Positions 19,371 to 27,847 of a stretch of 39,698 nt of DNA are shown here, piece by piece. Location of the stretch: contig JAFGEL010000082.1 of NCBI GenBank assembly GCA_016931615.1, forward strand, positions 1 through 39,698, written 5' to 3'. Under the pieces are notes generated by a model. The model saw only the letters and a program-made list of their open reading frames with translations. It made no database searches and was not told where the DNA came from. This DNA comes from Desulfuromonadales bacterium (GTDB taxonomy: Bacteria; Desulfobacterota; Desulfuromonadia; Desulfuromonadales; Geopsychrobacteraceae). Numbering within the stretch: the first letter of the stretch is position 1; each line of letters opens with the position of its first letter. Both the position numbers and the translations under genes were made by a program.

Positions 19371-19420
19371 AAGAATTCTCCTTGTCAGCTGGGGACCCGA
19401 TAATGAAGCTGTTGGCCTGA

Positions 19421-19429
19421 ATTATAACA
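19421..19429 (-). promoter_or_regulatory. Extended -10 promoter for the D-lactate dehydrogenase operon
   Basis: Read on the minus strand the site is TGT-TATAAT, a perfect -10 with the extended TGn element, about 50 bases before the start codon. No good -35 is seen 16-18 bases upstream, which is usual for extended -10 promoters. Confidence 0.5.
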
Positions 19430-19493
19430 GAAAGCTTACTGATCAGGTAATATATCCCGTCATAATACAAGGCGAAAGAGGAGTACTTTTTTG

Positions 19494-19619
19494 ATGGTTG
19501 ATAAATTTCACAGACAGTTCAGGAGTCAGCATCAAGCTTTAAAAAATTCCGGCCATAAATTTCATTGTTGGTATTCCGGCAGAAATATTATAAATGGAAG
19601 CTCCCGAAAATTTGCTTAA
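19494..19619 (+). CDS. Possible small protein, 41 residues
   Basis: Short open frame (MVDKFHRQFRSQHQALKNSG at the N-terminus) in the otherwise empty 403-base gap between the D-lactate dehydrogenase and leuD genes. An AGAGGAG site ends 10 bases before the ATG. The product would be basic and rich in His and Lys with one Cys-Trp pair. No membrane segment or known motif is seen. It may be chance; only conservation in relatives would decide. The rest of the gap holds the reverse promoter (19421-19429), the hairpin (19731-19758) and about 110 bases where nothing was seen. Confidence 0.25.
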   Translation: MVDKFHRQFRSQHQALKNSGHKFHCWYSGRNIINGSSRKFA

Positions 19620-19730
19620 AGCTGCCGATAAACAGGTCTATGTCGCGAACCGAAGGGGAAAATTGTGTTAAAGCGGTGAAATTCTGATTTTCAGCGGTGT
19701 AGCGAAAACAATTTTCAGAGCGTCACTTCA

Positions 19731-19758
19731 GGAGCGGCTTACAAGCGTAAACCGCTCC
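19731..19758. terminator. Hairpin downstream of leuD
   Basis: GGAGCGG (19731-19737) pairs with CCGCTCC (19752-19758), and TTAC/GTAA extends the stem inside after a C.A mismatch, with an AAGC loop. It lies 16 bases after the leuD stop (minus strand). There is no T-run on the minus side, so terminator function is likely but not certain. Confidence 0.45.
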
Positions 19759-19773
19759 CGACGTTTTCAATGG

Positions 19774-20415
19774 TCAGGCAAAGAGCCAGGGAGTTTCCTT
19801 TTTGCGACGTTCTTCGTAACTTCTGATCTGGTCGACTTTTTCCAGGGTCAGGCCGATATCGTCCAGCCCGTTGACCAGGCAATGTTTGCGGAACGGGTCA
19901 AGGTCAAAGGTCAGGGTTGCACCGTCCTCCATGACAAGGGTCTGCAGCTCCAGGTTGACTTCAAGTTCAAACCCGGTCTGTTCGGCTACCAGGGCGAACA
20001 GACTGTCGATTTCAGCGGTCTTGAGAACAATCGGCAGTATACCGTTCTTAAAACAGTTATTGTAGAAGATGTCGGCGAAACTCGGGGCGATAATCACGCG
20101 AAAGCCGTAATCAAGCAGGGCCCAGGGCGCATGCTCACGGGAAGAGCCGCAGCCGAAGTTGTCGCGGGTGAGCAGAATCTCAGCGCCCTGATAGGCGGGC
20201 TGATTGAGTACGAAGTCTTTGTTGAGGGGGCGGTTACGGCAATCCATACCGGGTTCGCCATGATCGAGGTAACGCCATTCATCAAACAGGTAGGGGCCGA
20301 AGCCGGTGCGTTCGATTGATTTGAGAAACTGTTTCGGAATGATGGCGTCGGTGTCAATATTGGCACGGTCGAGTGGAGCAACCAAACCGGAGAACGGGGT
20401 AAATTTTTTCATCAC
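19774..20415 (-). CDS. leuD: 3-isopropylmalate dehydratase, small subunit
   Basis: 213-residue swivel-domain subunit of isopropylmalate isomerase, which with LeuC converts 2- to 3-isopropylmalate in leucine synthesis. Motifs: [31 protein letters not shown], and [20 protein letters not shown], the typical small-subunit signature. The long bacterial form (about 200 residues), as opposed to the short archaeal type, is evident. It overlaps leuC by 4 bases (ATGA) and has a GGAGG site inside leuC. No leuA or leuB nearby. Confidence 0.97.
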   Translation of the reverse strand: MMKKFTPFSGLVAPLDRANIDTDAIIPKQFLKSIERTGFGPYLFDEWRYLDHGEPGMDCRNRPLNKDFVLNQPAYQGAEILLTRDNFGCGSSREHAPWALLDYGFRVIIAPSFADIFYNNCFKNGILPIVLKTAEIDSLFALVAEQTGFELEVNLELQTLVMEDGATLTFDLDPFRKHCLVNGLDDIGLTLEKVDQIRSYEERRKKETPWLFA

Positions 20416-21821
20416 AGAACCTCCAGTTCGCGGACATCAATAAAATGACCAGTGACTGCCGCGGCGGCGGCCATGGCTGGGCTGACCAGATGGGTACGGC
20501 CGCCCTGGCCCTGGCGTCCTTCAAAATTGCGGTTTGAGGTTGAGGCGCAGCGTTCCCCGGGGGCCAGCCGGTCGTTGTTCATCGCCAGGCACATGGAACA
20601 GCCCGGTTCCCGCCACTCAAACCCGGCGGCGGTAAAAATCTGATCCAGGCCTTCAGCTTCGGCCTGTTGTTTGACCAGGCCCGATCCGGGTACGACCAGG
20701 GCCAGCTTGATGTTGTCAGCCAGGCGGCGACCCTTGGCCACGGCGGCCGCAGCGCGTAAATCCTCAATCCGGCCGTTGGTGCAGGAACCGATAAACACTT
20801 TGTCGGGATAAATCTGGGTCATGGGGATGCCCGGTTTCAGTCCCATATAGGTCAATGCCGCCTTCATCCCCTCGCGGCGGGTCAGGTCGCTTTCCGCCTC
20901 AGGATCTGGGACCCTGGCGTCAATGGTCACGACCATTTCCGGCGATGTGCCCCAGGTGACCTGGGGAATCAGATCGCGGGCGTCGATACGCACAACCCGA
21001 TCAAATTCGGCGCCGGGATCGCTTCTGAGTTGTTGCCAGGCTTCTACGGCCTGTGGCCAATGCTGATCGGTCGGTGCAAAAGGCCGTCCTTTGACATAGT
21101 CAATAGTGGTCTGGTCGACGGCGATGATGCCGGCTCGTGCTCCGGCTTCGATGGCCATGTTGCAGATCGTCATGCGTCCTTCCATCGATAAACCGCGGAT
21201 TGTCGACCCGCCAAACTCGATGGTGTAACCGGTTCCCCCTGCGGTGCCGATACGCCCGATGATCGCCAGGACGATATCCTTGGCCGTCAGTCCGGCTGCC
21301 AGAGGTCCATCGACTTCAATCAGCATGGACTTGGATTTTTTCTGAATCAGGCACTGGGTGGCCAGGACGTGTTCAACTTCCGAGGTGCCGATACCAAAGG
21401 CCAGGGCTCCGAAAGCGCCATGGGTTGCCGTGTGTGAATCACCACACACGATGGTCATGCCGGGGAGCGTGGCTCCCTGTTCAGGACCGATAACGTGGAC
21501 AATTCCCTGGCGCGGGTCATTCATGCCGAATTCGGTGATGCCGAACTCACTGCAGTTGCGATCCAGGGTTTCGACCTGAAGACGCGAGACCGGATCAGCG
21601 ATGCCCCGGCTGCGGTCATCGGTAGGAACGTTATGGTCCGGGACCGCCAGATTGGCATCGATCCGCCAGGGTTGACGGCCGGCGAGACGTAATCCCTCAA
21701 AAGCTTGTGGTGACGTAACTTCGTGAAGAAGCTGCCTGTCGATATACAGCAGGCAGGTTCCGTCGCTGTCCCGGGATACGATGTGACTGTCCCAGAGCTT
21801 GTCATATAGAGTCTGTTTCAT
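20412..21821 (-). CDS. leuC: 3-isopropylmalate dehydratase, large subunit
   Basis: 469-residue aconitase-family 4Fe-4S catalytic subunit. The frame runs back to 21908, but the ATG at 21821 is chosen because it gives the standard N-terminus [15 protein letters not shown] and has GGAG at the right distance. Cluster cysteines lie in [17 protein letters not shown] and [13 protein letters not shown]; other signatures are [20 protein letters not shown] and [20 protein letters not shown]. First gene of leuCD. The promoter must lie in the roughly 190 bases shared with divergent fabI; a TAGAAT on the minus strand is possible but lacks a clear -35. Confidence 0.97.
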   Translation of the reverse strand: MKQTLYDKLWDSHIVSRDSDGTCLLYIDRQLLHEVTSPQAFEGLRLAGRQPWRIDANLAVPDHNVPTDDRSRGIADPVSRLQVETLDRNCSEFGITEFGMNDPRQGIVHVIGPEQGATLPGMTIVCGDSHTATHGAFGALAFGIGTSEVEHVLATQCLIQKKSKSMLIEVDGPLAAGLTAKDIVLAIIGRIGTAGGTGYTIEFGGSTIRGLSMEGRMTICNMAIEAGARAGIIAVDQTTIDYVKGRPFAPTDQHWPQAVEAWQQLRSDPGAEFDRVVRIDARDLIPQVTWGTSPEMVVTIDARVPDPEAESDLTRREGMKAALTYMGLKPGIPMTQIYPDKVFIGSCTNGRIEDLRAAAAVAKGRRLADNIKLALVVPGSGLVKQQAEAEGLDQIFTAAGFEWREPGCSMCLAMNNDRLAPGERCASTSNRNFEGRQGQGGRTHLVSPAMAAAAAVTGHFIDVRELEVL

Positions 21822-21934
21822 GTAAATCTCCGTGAGTGTGGCGAATTTTTCCTCAGTGTAAATGATCAGGACTTTCGGGGGTAGTGCAATTCTACAATTA
21901 ATGAGCATCCCGCACCCTGGCTGATGAAGTGGAC

Positions 21935-21963
21935 TTGCCTTCTGACAGCGCTTTTGCTAAAAG
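21935..21963 (+). promoter_or_regulatory. Probable promoter of fabI
   Basis: TTGCCT (21935-21940) and TAAAAG (21958-21963) are 17 bases apart, each a 4-of-6 match to sigma-70. The fabI start follows 48 bases downstream, after AAAGGAG. The divergent leuC gene begins on the other side. Confidence 0.4.
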
Positions 21964-22010
21964 AAACTGTTTTGACGTGGTGTGAAATTTAAAAGGAGAT
22001 AAAGACGATC

Positions 22011-22778
22011 ATGGGATTGATGAGTGGAAAAAAGGGTGTCATTTTCGGCGTCGCGAACGACAAAAGTATCGCTTGGGGGATCGCACAACAATTACGCGCT
22101 GAGGGTGCGGAACTGGCTTTTACCTACCTGAACGAAGCCCTGGAAAAGCGTGTTCGCCCTCTCGCCGAGAGTTTGGATTCATCTCTGGTTCTACCCTGCG
22201 ATGTGCAGAACGAAGATGAGATTGTGGCGGTGTTCAGTGAACTGGAAAAGCACTGGGGAAAAATCGACTTTGTTGTCCATGCCATCGCTTTTGCCAATCG
22301 TGAAGATTTGAAACAGCCCTTCAGCCAGACCAGCCGTGAAGGCTTCAGGCTGGCCCTCGATGTCAGCGCTTATTCCCTGGTGTCTTTGACCCGCTGTGCC
22401 TTGCCGGTTCTTAATGACGGCGGCAGTATCGTGGCCATGACTTATCTCGGTTCCGTTCGTTCGGTTCCTGCTTACAATGTCATGGGGGTTGCCAAGGCTG
22501 CACTGGAGTCATCGGTGCGCTATCTGGCTGCTGAGCTGGGTGAGAGGAACATTCGTGTCAATGCCGTTTCTGCCGGACCGATCAAGACCCTGGCTGCTTC
22601 CGGGATCGGGGGCTTCAAGGAAAAACTGCGCGTCGCTGAAGAACGGGCCCCGTTGAAGCGCCTTGTCACCCAGGAAGATGTCGGCAAGTCGGCGCTTTAC
22701 CTGCTGTCTGACCTGTCTTCAGGAGTGACCGGTGAAATCCATTACGTCGATGGTGGTTTCAGTACTGCCGCAGGTTAG
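22011..22778 (+). CDS. fabI: Enoyl-[acyl-carrier-protein] reductase (NADH)
   Basis: 255-residue short-chain dehydrogenase-type reductase doing the last step of each fatty acid elongation cycle. N-terminal cofactor motif GLMSGKKGVIFGVANDKSIA, the FabI-specific SIAW and IDFVVHAIAFA, and the active site TYLGSVRSVPAYNVMGVAKA, in which the catalytic Tyr and Lys are six residues apart as in FabI rather than the three of ordinary SDRs. AAAGGAG ribosome binding site. Single gene between its own promoter and terminator. Confidence 0.97.
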   Translation: MGLMSGKKGVIFGVANDKSIAWGIAQQLRAEGAELAFTYLNEALEKRVRPLAESLDSSLVLPCDVQNEDEIVAVFSELEKHWGKIDFVVHAIAFANREDLKQPFSQTSREGFRLALDVSAYSLVSLTRCALPVLNDGGSIVAMTYLGSVRSVPAYNVMGVAKAALESSVRYLAAELGERNIRVNAVSAGPIKTLAASGIGGFKEKLRVAEERAPLKRLVTQEDVGKSALYLLSDLSSGVTGEIHYVDGGFSTAAG

Positions 22779-22803
22779 GTCAATGCCGCAAAAACCGTGT
22801 TTA

Positions 22804-22834
22804 AAAGGCCCCTCATGGGGCCTTTGTGTTTTTC
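22804..22834 (+). terminator. Rho-independent terminator of fabI
   Basis: AAAGGCCCC (22804-22812) pairs perfectly with GGGGCCTTT (22817-22825) around a TCAT loop, followed by GTGTTTTT. It begins 26 bases after the fabI stop and ends before the hflX start. Confidence 0.9.
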
Positions 22835-22850
22835 AGGAACAAGGCCAACG

Positions 22851-24479
22851 ATGATTCAAGGGAAAACCACCGGCTTAAAAGCCAGCCAGATTCATGCTCT
22901 CGAGCGCATCAAGCGTCGCAAGTTACCGGCCAATGAGCTGATAACTGGCGAACTGGCGCGATATCTCACCGAACTGTCGCGGGATATACAGCGCCAATTG
23001 GGTCTGATCATCGATCGGGCGGGGATAATTCAGTTCGTGATTGTCGGGGATGATCGTGAGATCGTTATTCCCGATCTGTCGAAATACGCCTTGGGGCGCA
23101 GCGGCTTGCGCGGTTTGCGCTGTATTCATACCCACCTGAAGCAGGAACCCCTGAGCAGGGACGACCTGACCGACCTGGAGTTGTTGCGGCTTGATACTAT
23201 GGCGGTGATCGGCGTCGATCCTGAGGGCTTGCCAGGAACTTTTGCGTATGCTCATCTTCTTCCGACCCGTCATAAAGCCCAGATAGAAACAGTTCAACTG
23301 AAGAACTTTTATCAGCTCGACCTGGATTTTTCCGCCTTCATTCATGCCCTTGACCGGGAGCTTGAGCGCTCCGCGGCGGAAACCGTCGATATGTCCGACG
23401 GACGTGAGAGGGCTTTGTTGATTTCGGTTGGCGTGACCGGGAAACAACAGTTGGAAGATTCGATGGCTGAGCTGGAAGAACTGGCCAGAACGGCCAATCT
23501 CGTGGTGCTGGATAAAATCATTCAGCGACCGCGTTCTTTGAATCCTCGTTTCCTGGTCGGCGAAGGCAAGCTGAAGGAGGTTATTATCCGTGCTCTTCAG
23601 CAGCGCGCGACCTTACTCGTCTTTGATCAGGATTTGACGCCGAACCAGGTCCGTTCCATTTCCGCCATGACTGAGATGAAGGTCATTGACCGCAGTCAGC
23701 TGATTCTGGATATTTTCGCCGGACGAGCCCAGTCTCGGGACGGTAAAGTGCAGGTTGAGCTGGCTCAGTTGAAATATATTCTGCCGCGATTGTCCGGTAA
23801 AGGGACCGCCATGTCACGCCTGATGGGGGGGATTGGCGGCCGGGGGCCGGGGGAGACCAAGCTGGAGATTGATCGCCGCAGGATCCGTGATAAGATTCGC
23901 CGGCTGGAAAAACAGCTTGATGGTCTGGGTCGCGGACGGTTGCAGAGGCGTCAGAAGCGTATTCGTGCCGGTCTGCCGATTGTTTCGATTGTCGGCTATA
24001 CCAACGCCGGTAAATCGACTCTGCTTAACGCTCTCACACAGAGCGAGGTTCTGACCGAAGACCTGCTGTTTGCCACCCTTGACACGGCAACCCGCAGGTT
24101 GAGATTTCCGCTGGACCGTGAAGTCATCATTACCGACACCGTCGGGTTCATTCGAGACCTTCCCCCGAGTCTGATCGGGGCATTCAAGGCTACTCTGGAA
24201 GAGTTGGAGGACGCCGATCTGCTGCTGCACCTGGTAGATGTATCGAATCCGCGTTTTGACGAACAGATCAATTCGGTTGAGAAAATTCTCGCCGACCTTG
24301 ATTTGGCCGTCGGTCATAGTCTACTGGTTTTCAACAAGACAGACCAGCTGCCTAAGGATGAAGTGAAACAGCTGTGTCGGCGTTACAGTGCGATTCCCGT
24401 ATCGGCTCTCGATCGCCACAGCTTTGGACCGCTGCTGACAGAGATGCAGCAGCGCTTCTGGCCGGAAGAGTCGATCTGA
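22851..24479 (+). CDS. hflX: Ribosome-associated GTPase HflX with extra N-terminal domain
   Basis: 542-residue GTPase that binds the large ribosomal subunit and can split stalled ribosomes. ATG 22851 is used, since an earlier in-frame start (22797) would put the fabI terminator inside the gene. Residues about 195-360 form the HflX N-domain (e.g. NPRFLVGEGKLKE, FDQDLTPNQVR, RLMGGIGGRGPGETKLEIDR) and coiled linker. The G domain follows with GYTNAGKSTLLN, DTVGFIRDLP and NKTD. Before this, about 150 residues form an additional domain not in the E. coli protein (about 430 residues), with LIIDRAGIIQFVIVGDDREI and CIHTHLKQEPLSRDDLTDLE. The role of that domain is unknown. Confidence 0.93.
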   Translation: MIQGKTTGLKASQIHALERIKRRKLPANELITGELARYLTELSRDIQRQLGLIIDRAGIIQFVIVGDDREIVIPDLSKYALGRSGLRGLRCIHTHLKQEPLSRDDLTDLELLRLDTMAVIGVDPEGLPGTFAYAHLLPTRHKAQIETVQLKNFYQLDLDFSAFIHALDRELERSAAETVDMSDGRERALLISVGVTGKQQLEDSMAELEELARTANLVVLDKIIQRPRSLNPRFLVGEGKLKEVIIRALQQRATLLVFDQDLTPNQVRSISAMTEMKVIDRSQLILDIFAGRAQSRDGKVQVELAQLKYILPRLSGKGTAMSRLMGGIGGRGPGETKLEIDRRRIRDKIRRLEKQLDGLGRGRLQRRQKRIRAGLPIVSIVGYTNAGKSTLLNALTQSEVLTEDLLFATLDTATRRLRFPLDREVIITDTVGFIRDLPPSLIGAFKATLEELEDADLLLHLVDVSNPRFDEQINSVEKILADLDLAVGHSLLVFNKTDQLPKDEVKQLCRRYSAIPVSALDRHSFGPLLTEMQQRFWPEESI

Positions 24480-24498
24480 TCAGTGCTTTCGGCCCGGC

Positions 24499-24527
24499 TT
24501 GACATCATCGGTAAAATTGGTTAGGCT
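24499..24527 (+). promoter_or_regulatory. Promoter of the MltD-like gene
   Basis: Perfect TTGACA (24499-24504), 17-base spacer, then TAGGCT (24522-24527). Transcription would start near 24534, which rules out the GTG at 24530 as a start and supports ATG 24578. Confidence 0.6.
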
Positions 24528-24577
24528 GCGTGAATAAATATAAATTTTTATTAATGTTTGTTGTCGGGGTTCATGAA

Positions 24578-26206
24578 ATGTTCAAGTATATTTCTGTTTT
24601 AATTTTTTCCATTCTGCTGGCGGCCTGTCAGCCTGCTACGCCGAAAATCAGTCTTGTAGCACCAGAGCACAGCTCTTCCATGCAGTCTGCAGTAACGAAA
24701 AATACCCAGCAGAAAAGCGATTTAAACGCCCAGACTGCGGTGGCTGAAACGCCCTTAAAGGACCGCTATCAGTTGCCTCTGGAAAGTTCGCTCCTGCCTG
24801 AGATTCGTCGTTTTCTTGACCCCGAGAGTTCCCCGCTGCACTATGCCGGTGATTTCCCCATGAGCAATCACCCCCGGGTTGAACGTTTAATCGAACGTTA
24901 TTCCGGCTCGCAGAAAGCCACGTTTGGCCGCTGGCTGGAGCGGGCAGGGCGGTATATTCCTAAAATCCAGATGGTTTTCGCCAGCGAAGGTCTCCCGCTT
25001 GATCTTGCCTACCTGGCGATGATCGAATCGGGATTCAATGTCCGCGCCTACAGCTGGGCGCATGCCGCCGGACCCTGGCAGTTTATTGAAAGCACCGGAC
25101 GGCTGTATGGCCTGCAGAATGACTGGTGGCAGGATGGTCGTCTTGACCTGGAAAAATCAACCCGGGCCGCAGCTCGTCATCTGAAGTATCTTTACACGCG
25201 CTTTGATGGTGATTGGTATCTCGCTGTTGCAGCTTACAATGCCGGCGGAGGGAAGGTCAGAAAGGCTGTCAAAGAGAGCGGCAGCCGCGATTTCTGGACG
25301 TTGACCGAGGGCAGGGTGCTGCGTGAAGAGACCCGCAATTATCTACCCAAACTTCTGGCCGCGTTGACGATTGTCAAAGATCTTGAAGCTTATGGTTTTG
25401 ATCAATTAACCTTTGATGATCCGCTTGAATATGACACGGTGACGGTCGAAACCACGACCGATCTGGATATTATTGCCGGTTTTGCCGGGGTCAGTTATCA
25501 GCAGCTGAAAGAGCTCAACCCCGAACTGAAGCGCTGGTGCACCCCGCCCGGGGTGAAAGACTATGTCCTTCGCGTACCACTGGGCAGTGCCGGCCAGGTT
25601 GAAAATCTTTACGCCCAACTTCCCCGCGACCAGCGCGCCAGTTATCATCGGCATCAGATCAAAAAAGGTGACACTCTGCAGGTTCTGGCGAGAAAATACC
25701 GGATCGAAGTTGATGATATAATCGCTCTGAACAATATCAAAAACCCGCGTGCCATCCAGATCGGGACCAATCTGATTCTTCCACTCAAAGAGGGTTTTAC
25801 CCGGCTGCCGGTTGATGAGCTGGCCGATTCGTATGTCCGCAGCCGCCGCCAGACCTACAAGGTGCGTCAGGGTGACAGCCTCTGGTCGATTGCCAGGCGT
25901 TTTGATGTCAGCGAGAAAGAACTGCGTGTCTGGAACCGCCTCGGCTGGAGTAATTTTCTCAAGCCGGGACAGGTGCTGGCCGTTTCGAAGCCCGGCGCCC
26001 GTCAGGTCGTGAAAGCCGAAAAACCAACAGGACCAACACGCAAAATGGTATATAAGGTTCTCCCCGGAGACACCCTGTGGGATATCGGTCGTCAGTTTGA
26101 TGTTGCCCTCGAGGAAATCCGGCGCTGGAATTCTCTGACTCAAGAGCATATTCTTCAGCCCGGACAGACACTGACCTTAATGGTTTCTACCAGCCGTCAA
26201 GGTTGA
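24578..26206 (+). CDS. mltD: Membrane-bound lytic murein transglycosylase with three LysM repeats (MltD-like lipoprotein)
   Basis: 542-residue cell-wall enzyme cleaving the MurNAc-GlcNAc bond. The ATG gives a short signal peptide ending in the lipobox LAAC (Cys17), so it should be an outer-membrane or periplasmic lipoprotein. The SLT domain (about 120-280) has catalytic Glu150 in AYLAMIESGFN, followed by AAGPWQFIESTGRLYGL and AVAAYNAGGGKVRKAV. Three LysM peptidoglycan-binding repeats follow: about 365-410 (IKKGDTLQVLARKYRIEVDD), 435-480 (VRQGDSLWSIARRFDVSEKE) and 495-540 (VLPGDTLWDIGRQFDVALEE). The architecture matches MltD. It has its own promoter. Confidence 0.93.
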   Translation: MFKYISVLIFSILLAACQPATPKISLVAPEHSSSMQSAVTKNTQQKSDLNAQTAVAETPLKDRYQLPLESSLLPEIRRFLDPESSPLHYAGDFPMSNHPRVERLIERYSGSQKATFGRWLERAGRYIPKIQMVFASEGLPLDLAYLAMIESGFNVRAYSWAHAAGPWQFIESTGRLYGLQNDWWQDGRLDLEKSTRAAARHLKYLYTRFDGDWYLAVAAYNAGGGKVRKAVKESGSRDFWTLTEGRVLREETRNYLPKLLAALTIVKDLEAYGFDQLTFDDPLEYDTVTVETTTDLDIIAGFAGVSYQQLKELNPELKRWCTPPGVKDYVLRVPLGSAGQVENLYAQLPRDQRASYHRHQIKKGDTLQVLARKYRIEVDDIIALNNIKNPRAIQIGTNLILPLKEGFTRLPVDELADSYVRSRRQTYKVRQGDSLWSIARRFDVSEKELRVWNRLGWSNFLKPGQVLAVSKPGARQVVKAEKPTGPTRKMVYKVLPGDTLWDIGRQFDVALEEIRRWNSLTQEHILQPGQTLTLMVSTSRQG

Positions 26207-26248
26207 ATTCCGTTTTTGCGGCTCAACAGCCTCCCTGGTTTGATTCTT

Positions 26249-26277
26249 TTGACATTTTCTTCACGGATTGTTAAAGT
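26249..26277 (+). promoter_or_regulatory. Promoter upstream of the TPR-like membrane protein gene
   Basis: Perfect TTGACA (26249-26254), 17-base spacer, TAAAGT (26272-26277). The start codon is 71 bases downstream of the -10. Confidence 0.6.
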
Positions 26278-26348
26278 TCGCGCCGAAATACGCCGGAGAA
26301 GACGTTTTCCGGTAAGTTGACGCCGTACTCTGACAAAGGAAAACCCCC

Positions 26349-27074
26349 ATGCTTAATATGCTGATTTCGTTTGCCTGTTCCGCCCTGTCTTCGGCTCTGA
26401 TGATGAGGTTTGTGACCGGCAACATGTGGATAACCATGGCCGTTTCGGCCCTGATTTTCGCTGCAGTGTTCATCCTTATTACCCGTTCGGTGATGAAAAA
26501 AGTCGGCGAATTGATGCAGACGGCCCAGCGTGATGTGATGGCCAATCGCAGTGAAAAGGCGATCAAGGAACTGGAAGCCGGTTTGAAATGGGGAGCCTGG
26601 CAGTTGTATGTCAAACAGCAGATTTATTCCCAGATCGGCAGCATTCTTTATATCAAGCGCGATTTCAACGCAGCTGTTCCCTACCTGGAAAAAGGCTTCG
26701 TGCGTAACTGGGTCAGTCAATCAATGCTGGCCATTACCTACATGAAAAAAAATAAAACCAGCAAGATGATCGACACCTTTGCCAAGGCTGTTTCGGGCAA
26801 CCGCAAAGAACCTATGGTTTATGCTCTCTACGCGTTCTGCCTCGATCGGATCGGTGAACGCACAAAAGCCATCGACGTGTTGAAAAAGGGCCTTGCTAAA
26901 ACCTCAAACGATGAACGCCTGAAGGAAAATCTGGATCTGCTGGAAGCCGGAAAAAAAATGAAAATGAAGGGCTTTGGCGACATGTGGTACCAATTCCATC
27001 TGGAAAAACAGGGCGCGATCATCAAAAAACAGACAAAAGCCATGACCGGGCGGCGTAAACAGGTTCTCAGGTAG
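26349..27074 (+). CDS. Membrane protein with TPR-like helical repeats, function unknown
   Basis: 241 residues. Two membrane helices at about 3-20 and 25-45 (ALMMRFVTGNMWITMAVSAL and FAAVFILITRSVMKK) are followed by an all-helical region with TPR-like spacing: about 70-90, 95-125 (LYIKRDFNAAVPYLEKGFV), 150-180 and 160-195 (YALYAFCLDRIGERTKAIDV, then LKKGLAKTSNDERL). The C-terminus is strongly basic (KKQTKAMTGRRKQ). AAGGA precedes the ATG. It is followed after 6 bases by the Smr gene, so the pair is likely an operon. No firm family name is recognised. A scaffold role at the membrane is a guess from the repeats. Confidence 0.8.
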   Translation: MLNMLISFACSALSSALMMRFVTGNMWITMAVSALIFAAVFILITRSVMKKVGELMQTAQRDVMANRSEKAIKELEAGLKWGAWQLYVKQQIYSQIGSILYIKRDFNAAVPYLEKGFVRNWVSQSMLAITYMKKNKTSKMIDTFAKAVSGNRKEPMVYALYAFCLDRIGERTKAIDVLKKGLAKTSNDERLKENLDLLEAGKKMKMKGFGDMWYQFHLEKQGAIIKKQTKAMTGRRKQVLR

Positions 27075-27080
27075 CGCTTG

Positions 27081-27767
27081 ATGGCAAAAAAGAAAAAAGC
27101 TGCGCAAAAATCTTCCAAGACCTTTCAGGCAAACCCCTTCAGTGAACTGAAGGGGTTTGCTGCTTCTAAAGCTGACAAAAAAACCGGATCTCTATCTGAA
27201 GTCAGCTCTGTAACCCAGGATGTTTACGGGTCTTTTGCCGAGGAGATGGAAATGCTTGGCGTTCAGCCTTTGCAGCCCGGCAAGGAAATGGATCAGCAGG
27301 AGACGGACGCACAACCGGTTGCTGAAAGCGCAGCCGGTGCTTCGCAGCAACTCACCGAAGAGCAGCTGTTCCTGGCCGCGATGAACAATCTTGATGTCCG
27401 CTTTGAAGATGTGATTCCGAATGAAAACAGCCCTGTGCTGAAAGCGACCCCGCGCAGAATGAAACAGCTCAGGCGAGGGCGGATCAAAATCGAGGCAAAA
27501 GTTGATCTGCATGGCTGTCAACGTCACGAGGCCGTCCCTAGGTTGAGGTACTTTTTTCAGAATGCTGCTCATCAGGGCTGGGAGACATTACTGATCGTAA
27601 CCGGGAAAGGCCTGCATTCGGCTGATGGAGAAGCGGTTCTGCGGGATGCAGCTGAAGATTTTTTGATTCATGAGGCCGCCGCTGTGATTGCGGAATGGGG
27701 ACGTGCTCCCAAAGAGTTCGGCGGCGATGGGGCGCTGGTTGTGTTTTTGAAGAAAAAAACTGATTGA
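27081..27767 (+). CDS. Smr-domain (DUF2027/MutS2-like C-terminal) nuclease-type protein
   Basis: 228 residues. ATG 27081 is preferred to the adjacent TTG. The first about 115 residues are basic (KKKKAAQKSSK) then acidic and low-complexity, likely disordered. The C-terminal Smr domain (about 135-228) has the hallmarks VDLHGCQRHEAV, TLLIVTGKGLHS (the GKG-x-HS loop) and a final GALVVFLKK strand. Stand-alone Smr proteins are linked to nucleic-acid nicking and, in several bacteria, to collided-ribosome rescue; which applies here is not visible. Overlap-like spacing with the upstream membrane protein gene suggests co-transcription. Confidence 0.9.
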   Translation: MAKKKKAAQKSSKTFQANPFSELKGFAASKADKKTGSLSEVSSVTQDVYGSFAEEMEMLGVQPLQPGKEMDQQETDAQPVAESAAGASQQLTEEQLFLAAMNNLDVRFEDVIPNENSPVLKATPRRMKQLRRGRIKIEAKVDLHGCQRHEAVPRLRYFFQNAAHQGWETLLIVTGKGLHSADGEAVLRDAAEDFLIHEAAAVIAEWGRAPKEFGGDGALVVFLKKKTD

Positions 27768-27794
27768 CCCTGTCAACCGATTACGCGGCAGGGC

Positions 27795-27832
27795 GTTGTA
27801 TGGGCAGATATCGTTCAAGAACCCCATACAAC
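27795..27832 (+). promoter_or_regulatory. Inverted repeat just before the ribosome binding site of the glycine-rich gene
   Basis: GTTGTATGGG (27795-27804) is perfectly complementary to CCCATACAAC (27823-27832) with an 18-base loop. It ends one base before TAAAGGAG. There is no T-run, so it is more likely a 5' leader structure or regulator site than a terminator. Confidence 0.45.
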
Positions 27833-27847
27833 TAAAGGAGAGAAAAA

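Noticed and set aside
22797..22850. Upstream ATG for hflX
   Set aside because: The added 18 codons cover the fabI terminator hairpin; ATG 22851 has its own upstream purine-rich site.
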